A stretch of 64,000 bases of DNA from the NCBI RefSeq assembly GCF_009827305.1, contig NZ_WTYJ01000001.1:124001-188000 (forward strand), written 5' to 3'. Under the pieces are notes generated by a model. It saw nothing but the letters and a program-made list of their open reading frames with translations, did no database searches and was not told where the DNA came from. Origin of the DNA: Croceibacterium xixiisoli (GTDB lineage Bacteria > Pseudomonadota > Alphaproteobacteria > Sphingomonadales > Sphingomonadaceae). Below are positions 9,090 to 17,100 of the stretch, piece by piece. The position numbers and the translations under genes were made by a program. How positions within the stretch are numbered: position 1 is the first letter of the stretch; each line of letters opens with the position of its first letter.

Positions 9090-9458
9090 TCAGGCTATCG
9101 GTGGCCTCAGCATCAGCGCCCGGATGGAGAGCGGCAGGATTTCGCTGTCGAAGCCATGCGGCAGGGCCAGCGTCACCGGCTGGAGCGGCAAATGATGATC
9201 CTTGACCGAGCCGAGCTGGTGGTGGCCGTGGCAGCCGCCATGGGCATGGCAGGTGCAGGCATCATCGCTGCCGTGATCCTGGCCATGTTGTGTGGAGGAA
9301 TTGTGGAGATGCCTTTCCGCAGCCTGTTCAGCGCAGCCGAACGCCACGCAGAATTCCGCGATCGGCGATCCGCTGTCTTCAGCTGCATGCGCCACCCCGC
9401 CCAGGCCGAGGGCCAGGCACATGTAGATGCCGGTCAGGAGGCGGAGCAAACGGGCCAT
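9090..9458 (-). CDS. Small periplasmic His/Cys-rich protein leading the czc operon
   Basis: A 122-residue protein with a signal peptide (MARLLRLLTGIYMCLALG..., cleavage near AHA). The middle is very rich in His and Cys (CTCHAHGGCHGHH near residues 68-80, plus HLH, HGQDHG and KDHH), a clear soft-metal binding composition. Its position as first gene of the operon resembles CzcI of Cupriavidus, a small periplasmic protein thought to modulate efflux expression. The homology is positional and compositional, not proven. A periplasmic metal buffer or sensor is the likely role. Confidence 0.7.
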   Translation of the reverse strand: MARLLRLLTGIYMCLALGLGGVAHAAEDSGSPIAEFCVAFGCAEQAAERHLHNSSTQHGQDHGSDDACTCHAHGGCHGHHQLGSVKDHHLPLQPVTLALPHGFDSEILPLSIRALMLRPPIA

Positions 9459-9523
9459 GCGGGAGCCCGTTTATGCGATCCGTTCGCAGCTGTCATCTGA
9501 TAGCATAACATCACACTGCGGAT

Positions 9524-9796
9524 TCACGGCTGCGCGTTCTGGTGGTCCTGCGCAGCGGCGATGGCGCTGGTCAGCGATTTGCGCGCCATGGGACTGTTTT
9601 TCCAGCAGGTGCTGCCCAGCGAACCGGCCACGCGGGTGCAGATATCCACGGCATCTTGCCGGGCCAGATCGGCCAGCGTGGTGATGCCGAGTTCTTCCAG
9701 TCGGCCGACGATGGCCGGGCCGACGCCCTTCACCTGCAGCAGGATATCGCGTTCCTGATCGGAAAAGCATGCGACAGAGGAGGATGGTGCGGTCAT
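9524..9796 (-). CDS. Helix-hairpin-helix protein, Cdd1-like
   Basis: A 90-residue protein whose residues 20-50 (LLQVKGVGPAIVGRLEELGI then LADLARQDA) are a helix-hairpin-helix repeat as seen in Cdd1/'pathogenicity locus' and DUF4332-type small proteins. These elements usually contact DNA or protein non-specifically. The following TCWKN segment is also a feature of this small family. The gene is alone, between the czc operon and the siderophore promoter. The ATG at 9796 is the only good start. The biological role is unknown. Confidence 0.7.
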   Translation of the reverse strand: MTAPSSSVACFSDQERDILLQVKGVGPAIVGRLEELGITTLADLARQDAVDICTRVAGSLGSTCWKNSPMARKSLTSAIAAAQDHQNAQP

Positions 9797-9916
9797 GGTT
9801 GGTGCCCTAGGCCATGATCACGAGGCGGGCCAAGGGAGCGGCGCCGCCACCCGTCTGAATATCAACTATGCGGATTTGTTTGTTCGGCGCGGGCCGGTTT
9901 GGTTATAGGGCCTTAT

Positions 9917-9931
9917 TGCAAGGCATTCGCA
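9917..9931. promoter_or_regulatory. Putative Fur box upstream of entE
   Basis: TGCAAGGCATTCGCA is a 7-1-7 palindrome-like site of the alphaproteobacterial Fur type (ideal TGCAAAT-N-ATTTGCA). It lies 82 bases before the entE start, where iron repression of siderophore synthesis would be expected. Two similar sites occur at 18372 and 23199. The assignment is by consensus only. Confidence 0.5.
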
Positions 9932-10013
9932 GAAATTTCGATCCGGTTGCAATAGAGCGATGTGCGGGCAGGGGGAAACCACCGGCCCTTATGGACCGGT
10001 GTCGGAACGGAAT

Positions 10014-11672
10014 ATGGGTTTGGTGATGGATAGCGAGAATCAGAAGACGCCGCTGGCGCAGGTGTGGCCACCGGAATTTGCCGCGCGCTATCGTGCGGCC
10101 GGATATTGGCAGGATGACACATTCCGCCAGGTGCTGACCGGGCTGGCCACAACGCGCGGCGATGCGGTGGCGGTGGTCGGGGGCGATCAGCGCTGGACCT
10201 ATGCCGAGCTGGCGCAGCGCGCCGATGTGGCGGCGGCCGGTTTCCTGGCGTTGGGCCTGCAGCCGGGGGACCGGGTGCTGGTGCAATTGCCCAATATTCC
10301 CGAATTCCTGTCCGTGGTGTTCGGGCTGTTCCGTGCCCGGCTGATCCCGATCTTCACCCTGCCGGCCCACCGGCTGACCGAAATCGTCCATTTTGCCCGC
10401 AAATCGGAAGCCTCAGCCTATGTCATTGCCGAAAGGCATGATGGTTTCGACTATCGTCCGCTGGCCGCCAGCGTACAGGCAGAGGTGCCGGCGATTGCCC
10501 ATGTGGTGGTGGTCGGCGATGCGGGCGATCATACTGCCTTCGACAGCTTTGCCGCCGATCCGGCGCAATTGCCGGAAGAGGATGCCGATCCTTCCGATGT
10601 GGCGCTGGTGCAGATTTCGGGCGGCAGTACCGGCCTGTCCAAGCTGATCCCGCGCACCCACAATGATTACCTTTATTCCATTCGCGCCAGCAACACGATC
10701 TGCGGAATCACGCCCGACAGCGTCTATCTGGCGGCGCTGCCGGTGGCGCATAATTTTCCGATGAGTTCGCCGGGCGTGTTCGGTGCGATCTGCGCCGGGG
10801 CGCGGGTGGTGCTGGCGCCGTCCCCCACGGCCGATGTCGCCTTTCCGCTGATCGCGCGCGAAGGCGTGACCATCACTGGGTTGGTGCCGCCGCTGGCGCT
10901 GCTGTGGCTGCAGGCCGCGCCCAAGACCAGCCATGATCTGTCCAGCCTGCAGGTGCTGCAGGTCGGCGGGGCCAAGTTCATGCCCGAATCGGCCAAGCGG
11001 GTGCGCCCGGTGCTGGGCTGCACGCTGCAGCAGGTGTTCGGCATGGCCGAAGGGCTGGTGAATTACACCCGGCTCGACGATCCCGAAGACATCATCACCG
11101 ATACGCAGGGGCGGGCGATCTGCCCCGATGACGAGGTGCTGATCCTGGATGATCAGGGGAACCCCGTGCCGGAGGGGGAGGCGGGCAATCTGCTGACGCG
11201 CGGTCCCTATACAATCCGCGGATATCATGACGATCCGGCCGCCAATGGCCGATCCTTCACCGATGACGGGTTCTATCGCACGGGCGATGTGGTGAAGCGC
11301 CTGCCCGGCGGATATCTGGTGGTGCAGGGCCGATCGACCGATCACATCAACCGCGCCGGCGAGAAGATTTCCGCCGAAGAGATCGAGGATCATTTGCTGG
11401 CCCATCCGCAGATCTTCGATGCGGCGGTGGTGTCGGTGCCCGACAATTTCCTGGGTGAGCGCAGCTGCGCCTTCATCATTGCCGAGGGGGAGGCGCCCAA
11501 GCCATCCGCGATCAAGGCCTGGATGCGCACGCGCGATATCGCCGTGTTCAAGATTCCCGACCAGATCGTGTTCGTCGATGAATTCGTCACCACGGCGGTC
11601 GGCAAGATCAGCCGCAAGGAATTGCGCGCCACATTGCGGGCGCGCCTGCTGGAACAGGAAAATGCCCGATGA
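10014..11672 (+). CDS. entE: 2,3-dihydroxybenzoate-AMP ligase
   Basis: A stand-alone aryl adenylation enzyme of the EntE/DhbE family, about 550 residues. It activates 2,3-dihydroxybenzoate with ATP and loads it on an aryl carrier protein. The core SGGSTGLSKLIPRTHNDY, the aryl pocket segment AHNFPMSSPG, GMAEGLVNYTRLDDPED and the C-terminal GKISRKEL lysine are all present. The Asn and Ser of HNFPMSS and the Val of EGLVNYT match DhbE residues linked to dihydroxybenzoate; salicylate enzymes differ at the Ser and Val. I chose the ATG at 10014; 10026 is also possible, and the frame is open back to 9960. First gene of the siderophore operon, preceded by a Fur-like site; its stop overlaps the carrier-protein start by 4 bases. 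Confidence 0.95.
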   Translation: MGLVMDSENQKTPLAQVWPPEFAARYRAAGYWQDDTFRQVLTGLATTRGDAVAVVGGDQRWTYAELAQRADVAAAGFLALGLQPGDRVLVQLPNIPEFLSVVFGLFRARLIPIFTLPAHRLTEIVHFARKSEASAYVIAERHDGFDYRPLAASVQAEVPAIAHVVVVGDAGDHTAFDSFAADPAQLPEEDADPSDVALVQISGGSTGLSKLIPRTHNDYLYSIRASNTICGITPDSVYLAALPVAHNFPMSSPGVFGAICAGARVVLAPSPTADVAFPLIAREGVTITGLVPPLALLWLQAAPKTSHDLSSLQVLQVGGAKFMPESAKRVRPVLGCTLQQVFGMAEGLVNYTRLDDPEDIITDTQGRAICPDDEVLILDDQGNPVPEGEAGNLLTRGPYTIRGYHDDPAANGRSFTDDGFYRTGDVVKRLPGGYLVVQGRSTDHINRAGEKISAEEIEDHLLAHPQIFDAAVVSVPDNFLGERSCAFIIAEGEAPKPSAIKAWMRTRDIAVFKIPDQIVFVDEFVTTAVGKISRKELRATLRARLLEQENAR

Positions 11673-11902
11673 GCACCATGACGCTTGAGAAACTGCGCGC
11701 CGATATCGCCGCGCTGCTGGAAGATGCGCCCGAAAGCTTCGGCGATGACGAGAATTTGATGGATCTGGGCCTCGATTCGATGCGCGCGATGAATTTGGCG
11801 ATGCAGTGGGACGAAGATGGCGTGCCGCTCGATTTCGCCGATCTGGCCGAAGCGCCGACCGTGGCCGGGCTGTGGGCGCTGCTCAGCGAACGTCAGGGCT
11901 GA
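11669..11902 (+). CDS. Stand-alone aryl carrier protein
   Basis: A 77-residue acyl/aryl carrier domain. The phosphopantetheine attachment motif is DLGLDSMRAMNL, with the modified Ser at about residue 36. The downstream part (LDFADLAEAPTVAGLWALL) resembles the ArCP domain at the C-terminus of EntB. In E. coli that domain is fused to isochorismatase; here it is free, with no isochorismatase part. It should receive 2,3-dihydroxybenzoate from EntE and present it to the condensation domain of EntF. It overlaps entE by 4 bases and is followed by entF after 6 bases. Confidence 0.88.
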   Translation: MSTMTLEKLRADIAALLEDAPESFGDDENLMDLGLDSMRAMNLAMQWDEDGVPLDFADLAEAPTVAGLWALLSERQG

Positions 11903-11908
11903 TCAGCC

Positions 11909-14900
11909 GTGGATGAGGCGCGCGCGGTTCCGCTGACCGAAGCACAATCGGGGCTGTGGTATGCGCAGCGGCTGGATCGTGCCAATCCGATCTTCAACAC
12001 CGGGCAGTATCTCGATCTGCGCGGGCCGCTGGACACGCAGGCGCTCAGCGCCGCCGTGGCCCAGGCGGGGGTGGAGGCGGAATCGCTGTCGCTGCGCTTC
12101 ATCGATGGGCCCGACGGCCCGCGCCAGCTGATCGATCCGGCGCTGCGCCCGCAATTGCAGCTAGTGGATCTGAGCGGGGAGCCCGATCCCGAAGCGGCCG
12201 CGCGCGCCGCGATCCGGCATGAGATGAATATTGCCGTGGTGCCCGAAACCGGGCCGATGGCGCGGCAGATCCTCTTTCGCCTGGCGCCCGAGCGGCATTT
12301 CTGGGCCCAGCTCGTGCATCATTTCGCGATCGATGGTTACGGCATGGTGCTGCTGACCGGGCGGATCGCGGAACTCTACGGTCTGTTTCTGGCCGGCAAG
12401 GAAACAGGCGGGCCAATTTCAGGTGGCAGGGCTCTGGCAGGGCTCTCCGGCGTGTGGGCCGACGATGCCGCCTATCGGCAATCCGATGCGCGGGCCGATG
12501 ATGCGGCCTGGTGGCGCCAGGCCATGGCCGGCATGGATGAGGTGATCGGCATGGCGCCGGGCAAGGCGCAATCGGCCTATACCTTCCGCCGGTTCGAGGC
12601 GGCTTTGCCGCCATCCGCGCGGGAAGCGCTGCTGGCGCGGGCCAAGGATGCCGGGCTGAACTGGCCCGATGTGCTGACCGCGCTGGTCGCTGCCTATTGC
12701 CGGCGGTTTACCGGCACGCCGGGCATCACCGTGGGCGTGCCGTCCATGGGCCGCATGTCCGCCGCCACCGCGCGGGCCGTGGCGATGGTGATGAATGTGC
12801 TGCCGCTGCGGGTGAGCCCGGACGAGGGCGCGCCGCTGGGTGATTATCTGTCCGCCGTCGCCCGCGACACGGGGGAGGCGCGCAAGCATGGCCGCTATCG
12901 CAGCGAATATCTGCGGCGCGATTTGGGGCTGCTGGGCGGCAACCGCCGCTTGCATGGCCCGCTGATCAATGTGCAGCCCTATGACCGCCCGCCCCGGATG
13001 GCCGGGCTGGAGGTGGCGCTGCATGTCACCGGCACCGGCCCGGTGGAAGATATCAACTTCACCTTCCGGGGTGACGGCACGCGCGAGCTGTCGATCGAGG
13101 TGGATGCCAATCCCGATCTCTACAGCGCCGCCGAGGTGGCTGCGCATGGCCGGCGGCTGGCTGTGTTCATCGAAGCGGCGGCGCAGGCCGAGCGGCTGGT
13201 GGATGTGTCCACCGCCACGCCGGAGGAAGCCCTGCATGAGCTGGAGGCATACAATGCCACCGCCCATCCGGTGCCGGAGGGCTCGCTTACCGAACTGATC
13301 GCGCGCGGCATGGCGGCCACGCCCGATGCCCCGGCGCTGCGCTTCGGCGGCGCGGAGATCGACTATGCCGAGCTGGACCGGCGCACCGCCGCGCTCGCCG
13401 CCGCCTTGCGCGCGCGGGGCGTGGGGGCAGAGGTGATCGTTGCCGTCGCCTTGCCGCGATCCTTCGAACTGGTGATCGCGCTGGTGGCGGTGCTGCGCGC
13501 GGGCGGCGCCTATCTGCCGCTCGATCTGGACCATCCGGCAGAACGGATCGCCACCATTCTCGACAGCGCAGCCCCCGCCGTGGTGCTGGCGCAGGACGAT
13601 CCGCATGGGCTCTATGGCACGCGCCTGCTGCAACCCGCCGACTGGCCCTCGACCGCGCCAGCAGCCCTGGCGAAATATCCGGCGCCGGATGATGCCGCCT
13701 ATGTCATCTACACCAGCGGTTCGACCGGTACGCCCAAGGGGGTGCTCGTCACCCATCGGGCGATCGTCAACCGGCTGCTGTGGATGGGCGAACATTACGG
13801 TTTCGGCCCACAGGACCGCATTCTGCAGAAAACCCCGGCGACCTTCGACGTGTCGGTGTGGGAATTCTTCCTGTCCTTCGTCACCGGCGGCACGCTGGTG
13901 GTGGCGCCGCCCGATGCCCATCGCGATCCGGCGGCGATTGCCGCGCTGATCCGGCGTGAAGCAATCACCACGCTGCATTTCGTGCCTTCCATGCTCGGGG
14001 CCTTCCTCGATGCGCGCGAATCCGATGGGATCGCCGTGGCGCGGGTGTTCTGCAGCGGCGAAGAGCTGCCGGCCGATCTGCGCGACCGGTTCCATGGTCG
14101 GGTGACCGGCGAATTGCACAATCTCTATGGCCCCACCGAAGCCGCGGTCGATGTCAGTTACTGGCCGGCGAGCGCGGATGACCCATCGCGCCCGGTGCCG
14201 ATCGGCCATGCGGTGTGGAACACGCGGCTGGTGCTGCTCGATGATCAGCGGCGCCCGGTGCCGCTGGGCATGGCAGGCCATCTCTATCTCGGCGGGGTGC
14301 AGCTGGCGCGGGGTTATCTCGGGCGGCCGGATCTGACCGCAGAACGGTTTATCGCCGATCCGTTCCATCCCGGTGAACGGCTGTATCTGGCGGGCGATCT
14401 GGCGCGGCGGCGGCCCGATGGCGCAGTGGTCTATCTGGGGCGGGCCGATCACCAGGTGAAGATTCGCGGCTTGCGGATCGAACTGGGGGAAATCGAGGCC
14501 GCCATCGGCGCCTCGGGCCTCGCCACTGCCAATATCGTGCTGGCGAAGGATGGCCGGCTGGTCGCTTATGTGGTGCCGACGGCGGATTACACGGCGGAGG
14601 CGCTGCGTGCGGCGCTGGCCCGGCGGCTGCCCGATTACATGGTGCCCAACGCCCTGGTGGAGCTGGATGCCATGCCCGTGACCGCCAATGGCAAGCTGGA
14701 TCGCAAGGCCCTGCCCGAACCGGTGTTCGCCAGCAGCGGCGGCGAAGCCCCGGCGGAGGGGACCGAGGCCCGGCTGGCGGCGATCTTTGCCGAGGTGCTG
14801 GAGCGCGAAGGGGCGATCAGCGCCAGCGATGATTTCTTCGGCCTGGGCGGCGATTCGCTGTCCGCCGTGCAATTGCTGGCGCGGGTGCGCGAAGAATGGG

Positions 14901-15808
14901 GCCATGATCCGGGCCTGGCCGCCTTGTTCGAATATCCCGATGTGCGCGGGCTGGCGGCCCAGATCGATACCGGGAACGGTGACGACGGCGGGGATGAGGG
15001 GCTGGGCCCGTTGATCACGCTGGTGCGCGGGGCGGCGGATGTGGCGCCGCTGTTCCTGATCCATCCGGCCGGCGGGCTGGGCTGGGGCTATCGCACGCTG
15101 GCGCAGGCGGTTTCCCGCGCGGGCGCGGCCGGGCGCACGGTCTATGCGCTGCAATCCCCTGCGCTCGACCCCGATGCCCCGGCCCCGGAATCGATCGATG
15201 CGCTGGCGGCGGATTATGCCCGGCGGATCATGCAGGCCTGGCCGCAGGGCCCGTGCCATGTGGCCGGCTGGTCGGTCGGCGGCATCATCGCCCAGGCGAT
15301 TGCCGTGGAACTGGAAGCCGCCGGGCGGCAGGTCGGGCTGGTGGCCATGCTGGACAGCTATCCGGCCGATTGCTGGCGGGCCGAACCCGAACCGACCACC
15401 AGCCAGGCGCTGCGCGCGCTGCTGGCGATTGCCGGTTATGACCCGGAGAAATACCCGCATCTGCAGACGCGCAAGGATATCCTGGATTTCCTGCGCGCGG
15501 GCGACAGCGCGCTGGGCAATCTGCCGCCGCGCGCGCTGGATGGGGTGATCCGCGTGGTGCTGGATACCAATCGGCTGATCCGGGGGCATCATCACCGCCG
15601 CTATGGCGGGGTGCTGACCCATGTGCGCGCCGGGCTGGACCATCAGGCGCGCCCGCAGCTGACGCCGCAATTGTGGCAGGTGCTGGGCACGCTGGACAGC
15701 CTGACCGTGCCGTTTCTGCATCCGCAGCTGACCGGGGCGGATGCCAGCGCGCTGATCGCCCCGGCGCTGGTCGAACGCATGGCCGCCTGCGAACAGGTGC
15801 CGGCATGA
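11909..15808 (+). CDS. entF: Enterobactin-type nonribosomal peptide synthetase (C-A-T-TE)
   Basis: A 1299-residue NRPS, nearly the length of E. coli EntF. Domain order: condensation (about 1-430, active site HHFAIDG near 136), adenylation (about 445-930, YTSGSTGTPKG near 600, NLYGPTEAAVDV), carrier (GGDSLSAVQ, Ser near 980) and thioesterase (about 1040-1299, nucleophile in GWSVGG near 1121, Asp in AMLDSYP, His in FLHPQ). Reading the ten specificity positions against EntF gives Asp-Val-Trp-His-Phe-Ser-Leu-Val-Asp-Lys, the serine code. It should join dihydroxybenzoate to serine and the TE should oligomerise and cyclise or release the product. The start is a GTG. It overlaps entA by 4 bases. Confidence 0.95.
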   Translation: MDEARAVPLTEAQSGLWYAQRLDRANPIFNTGQYLDLRGPLDTQALSAAVAQAGVEAESLSLRFIDGPDGPRQLIDPALRPQLQLVDLSGEPDPEAAARAAIRHEMNIAVVPETGPMARQILFRLAPERHFWAQLVHHFAIDGYGMVLLTGRIAELYGLFLAGKETGGPISGGRALAGLSGVWADDAAYRQSDARADDAAWWRQAMAGMDEVIGMAPGKAQSAYTFRRFEAALPPSAREALLARAKDAGLNWPDVLTALVAAYCRRFTGTPGITVGVPSMGRMSAATARAVAMVMNVLPLRVSPDEGAPLGDYLSAVARDTGEARKHGRYRSEYLRRDLGLLGGNRRLHGPLINVQPYDRPPRMAGLEVALHVTGTGPVEDINFTFRGDGTRELSIEVDANPDLYSAAEVAAHGRRLAVFIEAAAQAERLVDVSTATPEEALHELEAYNATAHPVPEGSLTELIARGMAATPDAPALRFGGAEIDYAELDRRTAALAAALRARGVGAEVIVAVALPRSFELVIALVAVLRAGGAYLPLDLDHPAERIATILDSAAPAVVLAQDDPHGLYGTRLLQPADWPSTAPAALAKYPAPDDAAYVIYTSGSTGTPKGVLVTHRAIVNRLLWMGEHYGFGPQDRILQKTPATFDVSVWEFFLSFVTGGTLVVAPPDAHRDPAAIAALIRREAITTLHFVPSMLGAFLDARESDGIAVARVFCSGEELPADLRDRFHGRVTGELHNLYGPTEAAVDVSYWPASADDPSRPVPIGHAVWNTRLVLLDDQRRPVPLGMAGHLYLGGVQLARGYLGRPDLTAERFIADPFHPGERLYLAGDLARRRPDGAVVYLGRADHQVKIRGLRIELGEIEAAIGASGLATANIVLAKDGRLVAYVVPTADYTAEALRAALARRLPDYMVPNALVELDAMPVTANGKLDRKALPEPVFASSGGEAPAEGTEARLAAIFAEVLEREGAISASDDFFGLGGDSLSAVQLLARVREEWGHDPGLAALFEYPDVRGLAAQIDTGNGDDGGDEGLGPLITLVRGAADVAPLFLIHPAGGLGWGYRTLAQAVSRAGAAGRTVYALQSPALDPDAPAPESIDALAADYARRIMQAWPQGPCHVAGWSVGGIIAQAIAVELEAAGRQVGLVAMLDSYPADCWRAEPEPTTSQALRALLAIAGYDPEKYPHLQTRKDILDFLRAGDSALGNLPPRALDGVIRVVLDTNRLIRGHHHRRYGGVLTHVRAGLDHQARPQLTPQLWQVLGTLDSLTVPFLHPQLTGADASALIAPALVERMAACEQVPA

Positions 15809-16578
15809 CCAGCTCTGAAACGCGCCTGGGCGGGTTTGAGGATCGCGTGGTGTTCGTCACCGGCGCGGATGGCGGGATCGGCCAGGCGCTGGTCCGCCTG
15901 CTGCTGGATGAAGGCGCGCGGGTGGTGGCGACCGATCTGCACACGCCGGAGGACCGGGGCGATCGGTTGTGGCGCAAGCCGCTGGATGTGGCCGACAGCG
16001 CCGCAGTGGACCGCGCCGTGGAGGCGGTGGCCGACGCCTGGCAGGCGATCGACATGGGTGCCAGCGTGGCGGGCATTCTGGCCACCAGCATCGTGCTGGA
16101 AACCAGCGATGCCGAATGGCGCCGCGTGTTCGATGTGAACACCCATGGTGCGTTTCATCTGGGCCGCGCGCTGGGCCGGCAGATGCAGCCGCGCGGGCGG
16201 GGCAGCATCGTGTTCGTCAGTTCCAATGCAGCGGGCATTCCGCGCCATGCGATGGCCGCCTATGCCGCATCCAAGGCGGCCATGACGATGTTCGCCCGCT
16301 GCCTGGGGCTGGAACTGGCCCCGCATGGCATCCGCTGCAATGTGGTGGCGCCCGGATCCACTCTGACCCCGATGCAGACCGGCATGTGGGCCGATGATCA
16401 GGGCGCCGCTCGGGTGATCGCGGGCCAGCCCGATATCTTCAAATCAGGCATTCCGCTGGGCAAGCTGGCGACGCCCGAGGATATCGCCCAGTCGGTGCTG
16501 TTCCTGCTGTCCGACCGGGCCGGCCATATCACCATGGCCGACTTGTATGTCGATGGTGGGGCTACGCTGCGCGGTTGA
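15805..16578 (+). CDS. entA: 2,3-dihydro-2,3-dihydroxybenzoate dehydrogenase-like SDR
   Basis: A 257-residue short-chain dehydrogenase. The NAD site VTGADGGIGQAL is near residue 20, the substrate Ser is in IVFVSSNAAG, and the catalytic pair is in AYAASKAAM (Tyr-x-x-x-Lys). RCNVVAPGSTLTPMQTGMW matches the EntA-type insertion after the PG motif. EntA oxidises 2,3-dihydro-DHB to 2,3-dihydroxybenzoate, the substrate of EntE. The ATG at 15805 overlaps the entF stop. A longer frame upstream (to 15673) lies inside entF and is rejected. It is the last gene of the operon before a repeat block. Confidence 0.9.
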   Translation: MTSSETRLGGFEDRVVFVTGADGGIGQALVRLLLDEGARVVATDLHTPEDRGDRLWRKPLDVADSAAVDRAVEAVADAWQAIDMGASVAGILATSIVLETSDAEWRRVFDVNTHGAFHLGRALGRQMQPRGRGSIVFVSSNAAGIPRHAMAAYAASKAAMTMFARCLGLELAPHGIRCNVVAPGSTLTPMQTGMWADDQGAARVIAGQPDIFKSGIPLGKLATPEDIAQSVLFLLSDRAGHITMADLYVDGGATLRG

Positions 16579-16586
16579 GGGGGCGG

Positions 16587-17095
16587 GTGATTGGGGCTGG
16601 CCTGATGGGGTGCAGCAGCAATTCACATACTTCCACACAACACCCGCTCATGCTGAGCTTGTCGAAGCATAGACACGGCGCCGACTTGGGCGCGACCGGC
16701 TGCGCGTGGCCTTCGACGGGCTCAGGCTGAGCGGGGTTAGGTGATTGGGGCAGGGCTGGCGGGGTGCCACGGCAATTCAGGCACCTCGGTACAACACCGC
16801 TCATGCTGAGCTTGTCGAAGCATAGCCACGGCGCCCGACCCGGGCGCGACCGGCTGCGCGTGGCCTTCGACGGGCTCAGGCTGAGCGGGGTGGGGTGATT
16901 GAAGCTGGGCTGGTTGGGTGGCGCAGCGGTTCACATACTTCCGCACAACATCCGCTCATGCTGAGCTTGTCGAAGCATAGCCACGACACCCGACCTGGGC
17001 GCGACCGGCAGCGCGTGGCCTTCGACGAGCTCAGCATGAGCGGGGGTGGTGATTGGGGCTGGGCTGGTGGGATGCTGTGGCAGCACGCACACCGC
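16587..17095. repeat. Tandem repeat, about three copies of a 154-bp unit
   Basis: Copies begin with GTGATTGG/GTGATTGA at 16587, 16741, 16895 and 17049, a spacing of exactly 154 bases; the fourth is partial (to about 17095). Each full unit contains CGCTCATGCTGAGCTTGTCG on the left and GCCTTCGACGGGCTCAGGCTGAGCG-like sequence on the right. These two arms are inverted repeats of each other and could fold into a long hairpin of the GCTGAGC/TTGTCGAAG type scattered in many sphingomonad genomes. Copies differ by substitutions and short indels. This block fills the gap between entA and the amidohydrolase and has no convincing gene; it may act in transcription termination. Confidence 0.9.
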
Positions 17096-17100
17096 CCGTC

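Noticed and set aside
12419-15721. A 1100-codon open frame on the minus strand opposite entF.
   Set aside because: It is an Arg/His/Gln-rich antisense shadow of the GC-rich entF codons with no family motif; the plus-strand NRPS has full domains.
15673-15804. Upstream extension of the entA frame.
   Set aside because: It overlaps entF coding and lacks SDR similarity; ATG 15805 gives the normal EntA start.
16587-17095. Repeat block considered as a CRISPR array or transposon remnant.
   Set aside because: The repeated unit is 154 bases with internal inverted arms, with no short repeat-spacer pattern, no cas gene and no transposase.
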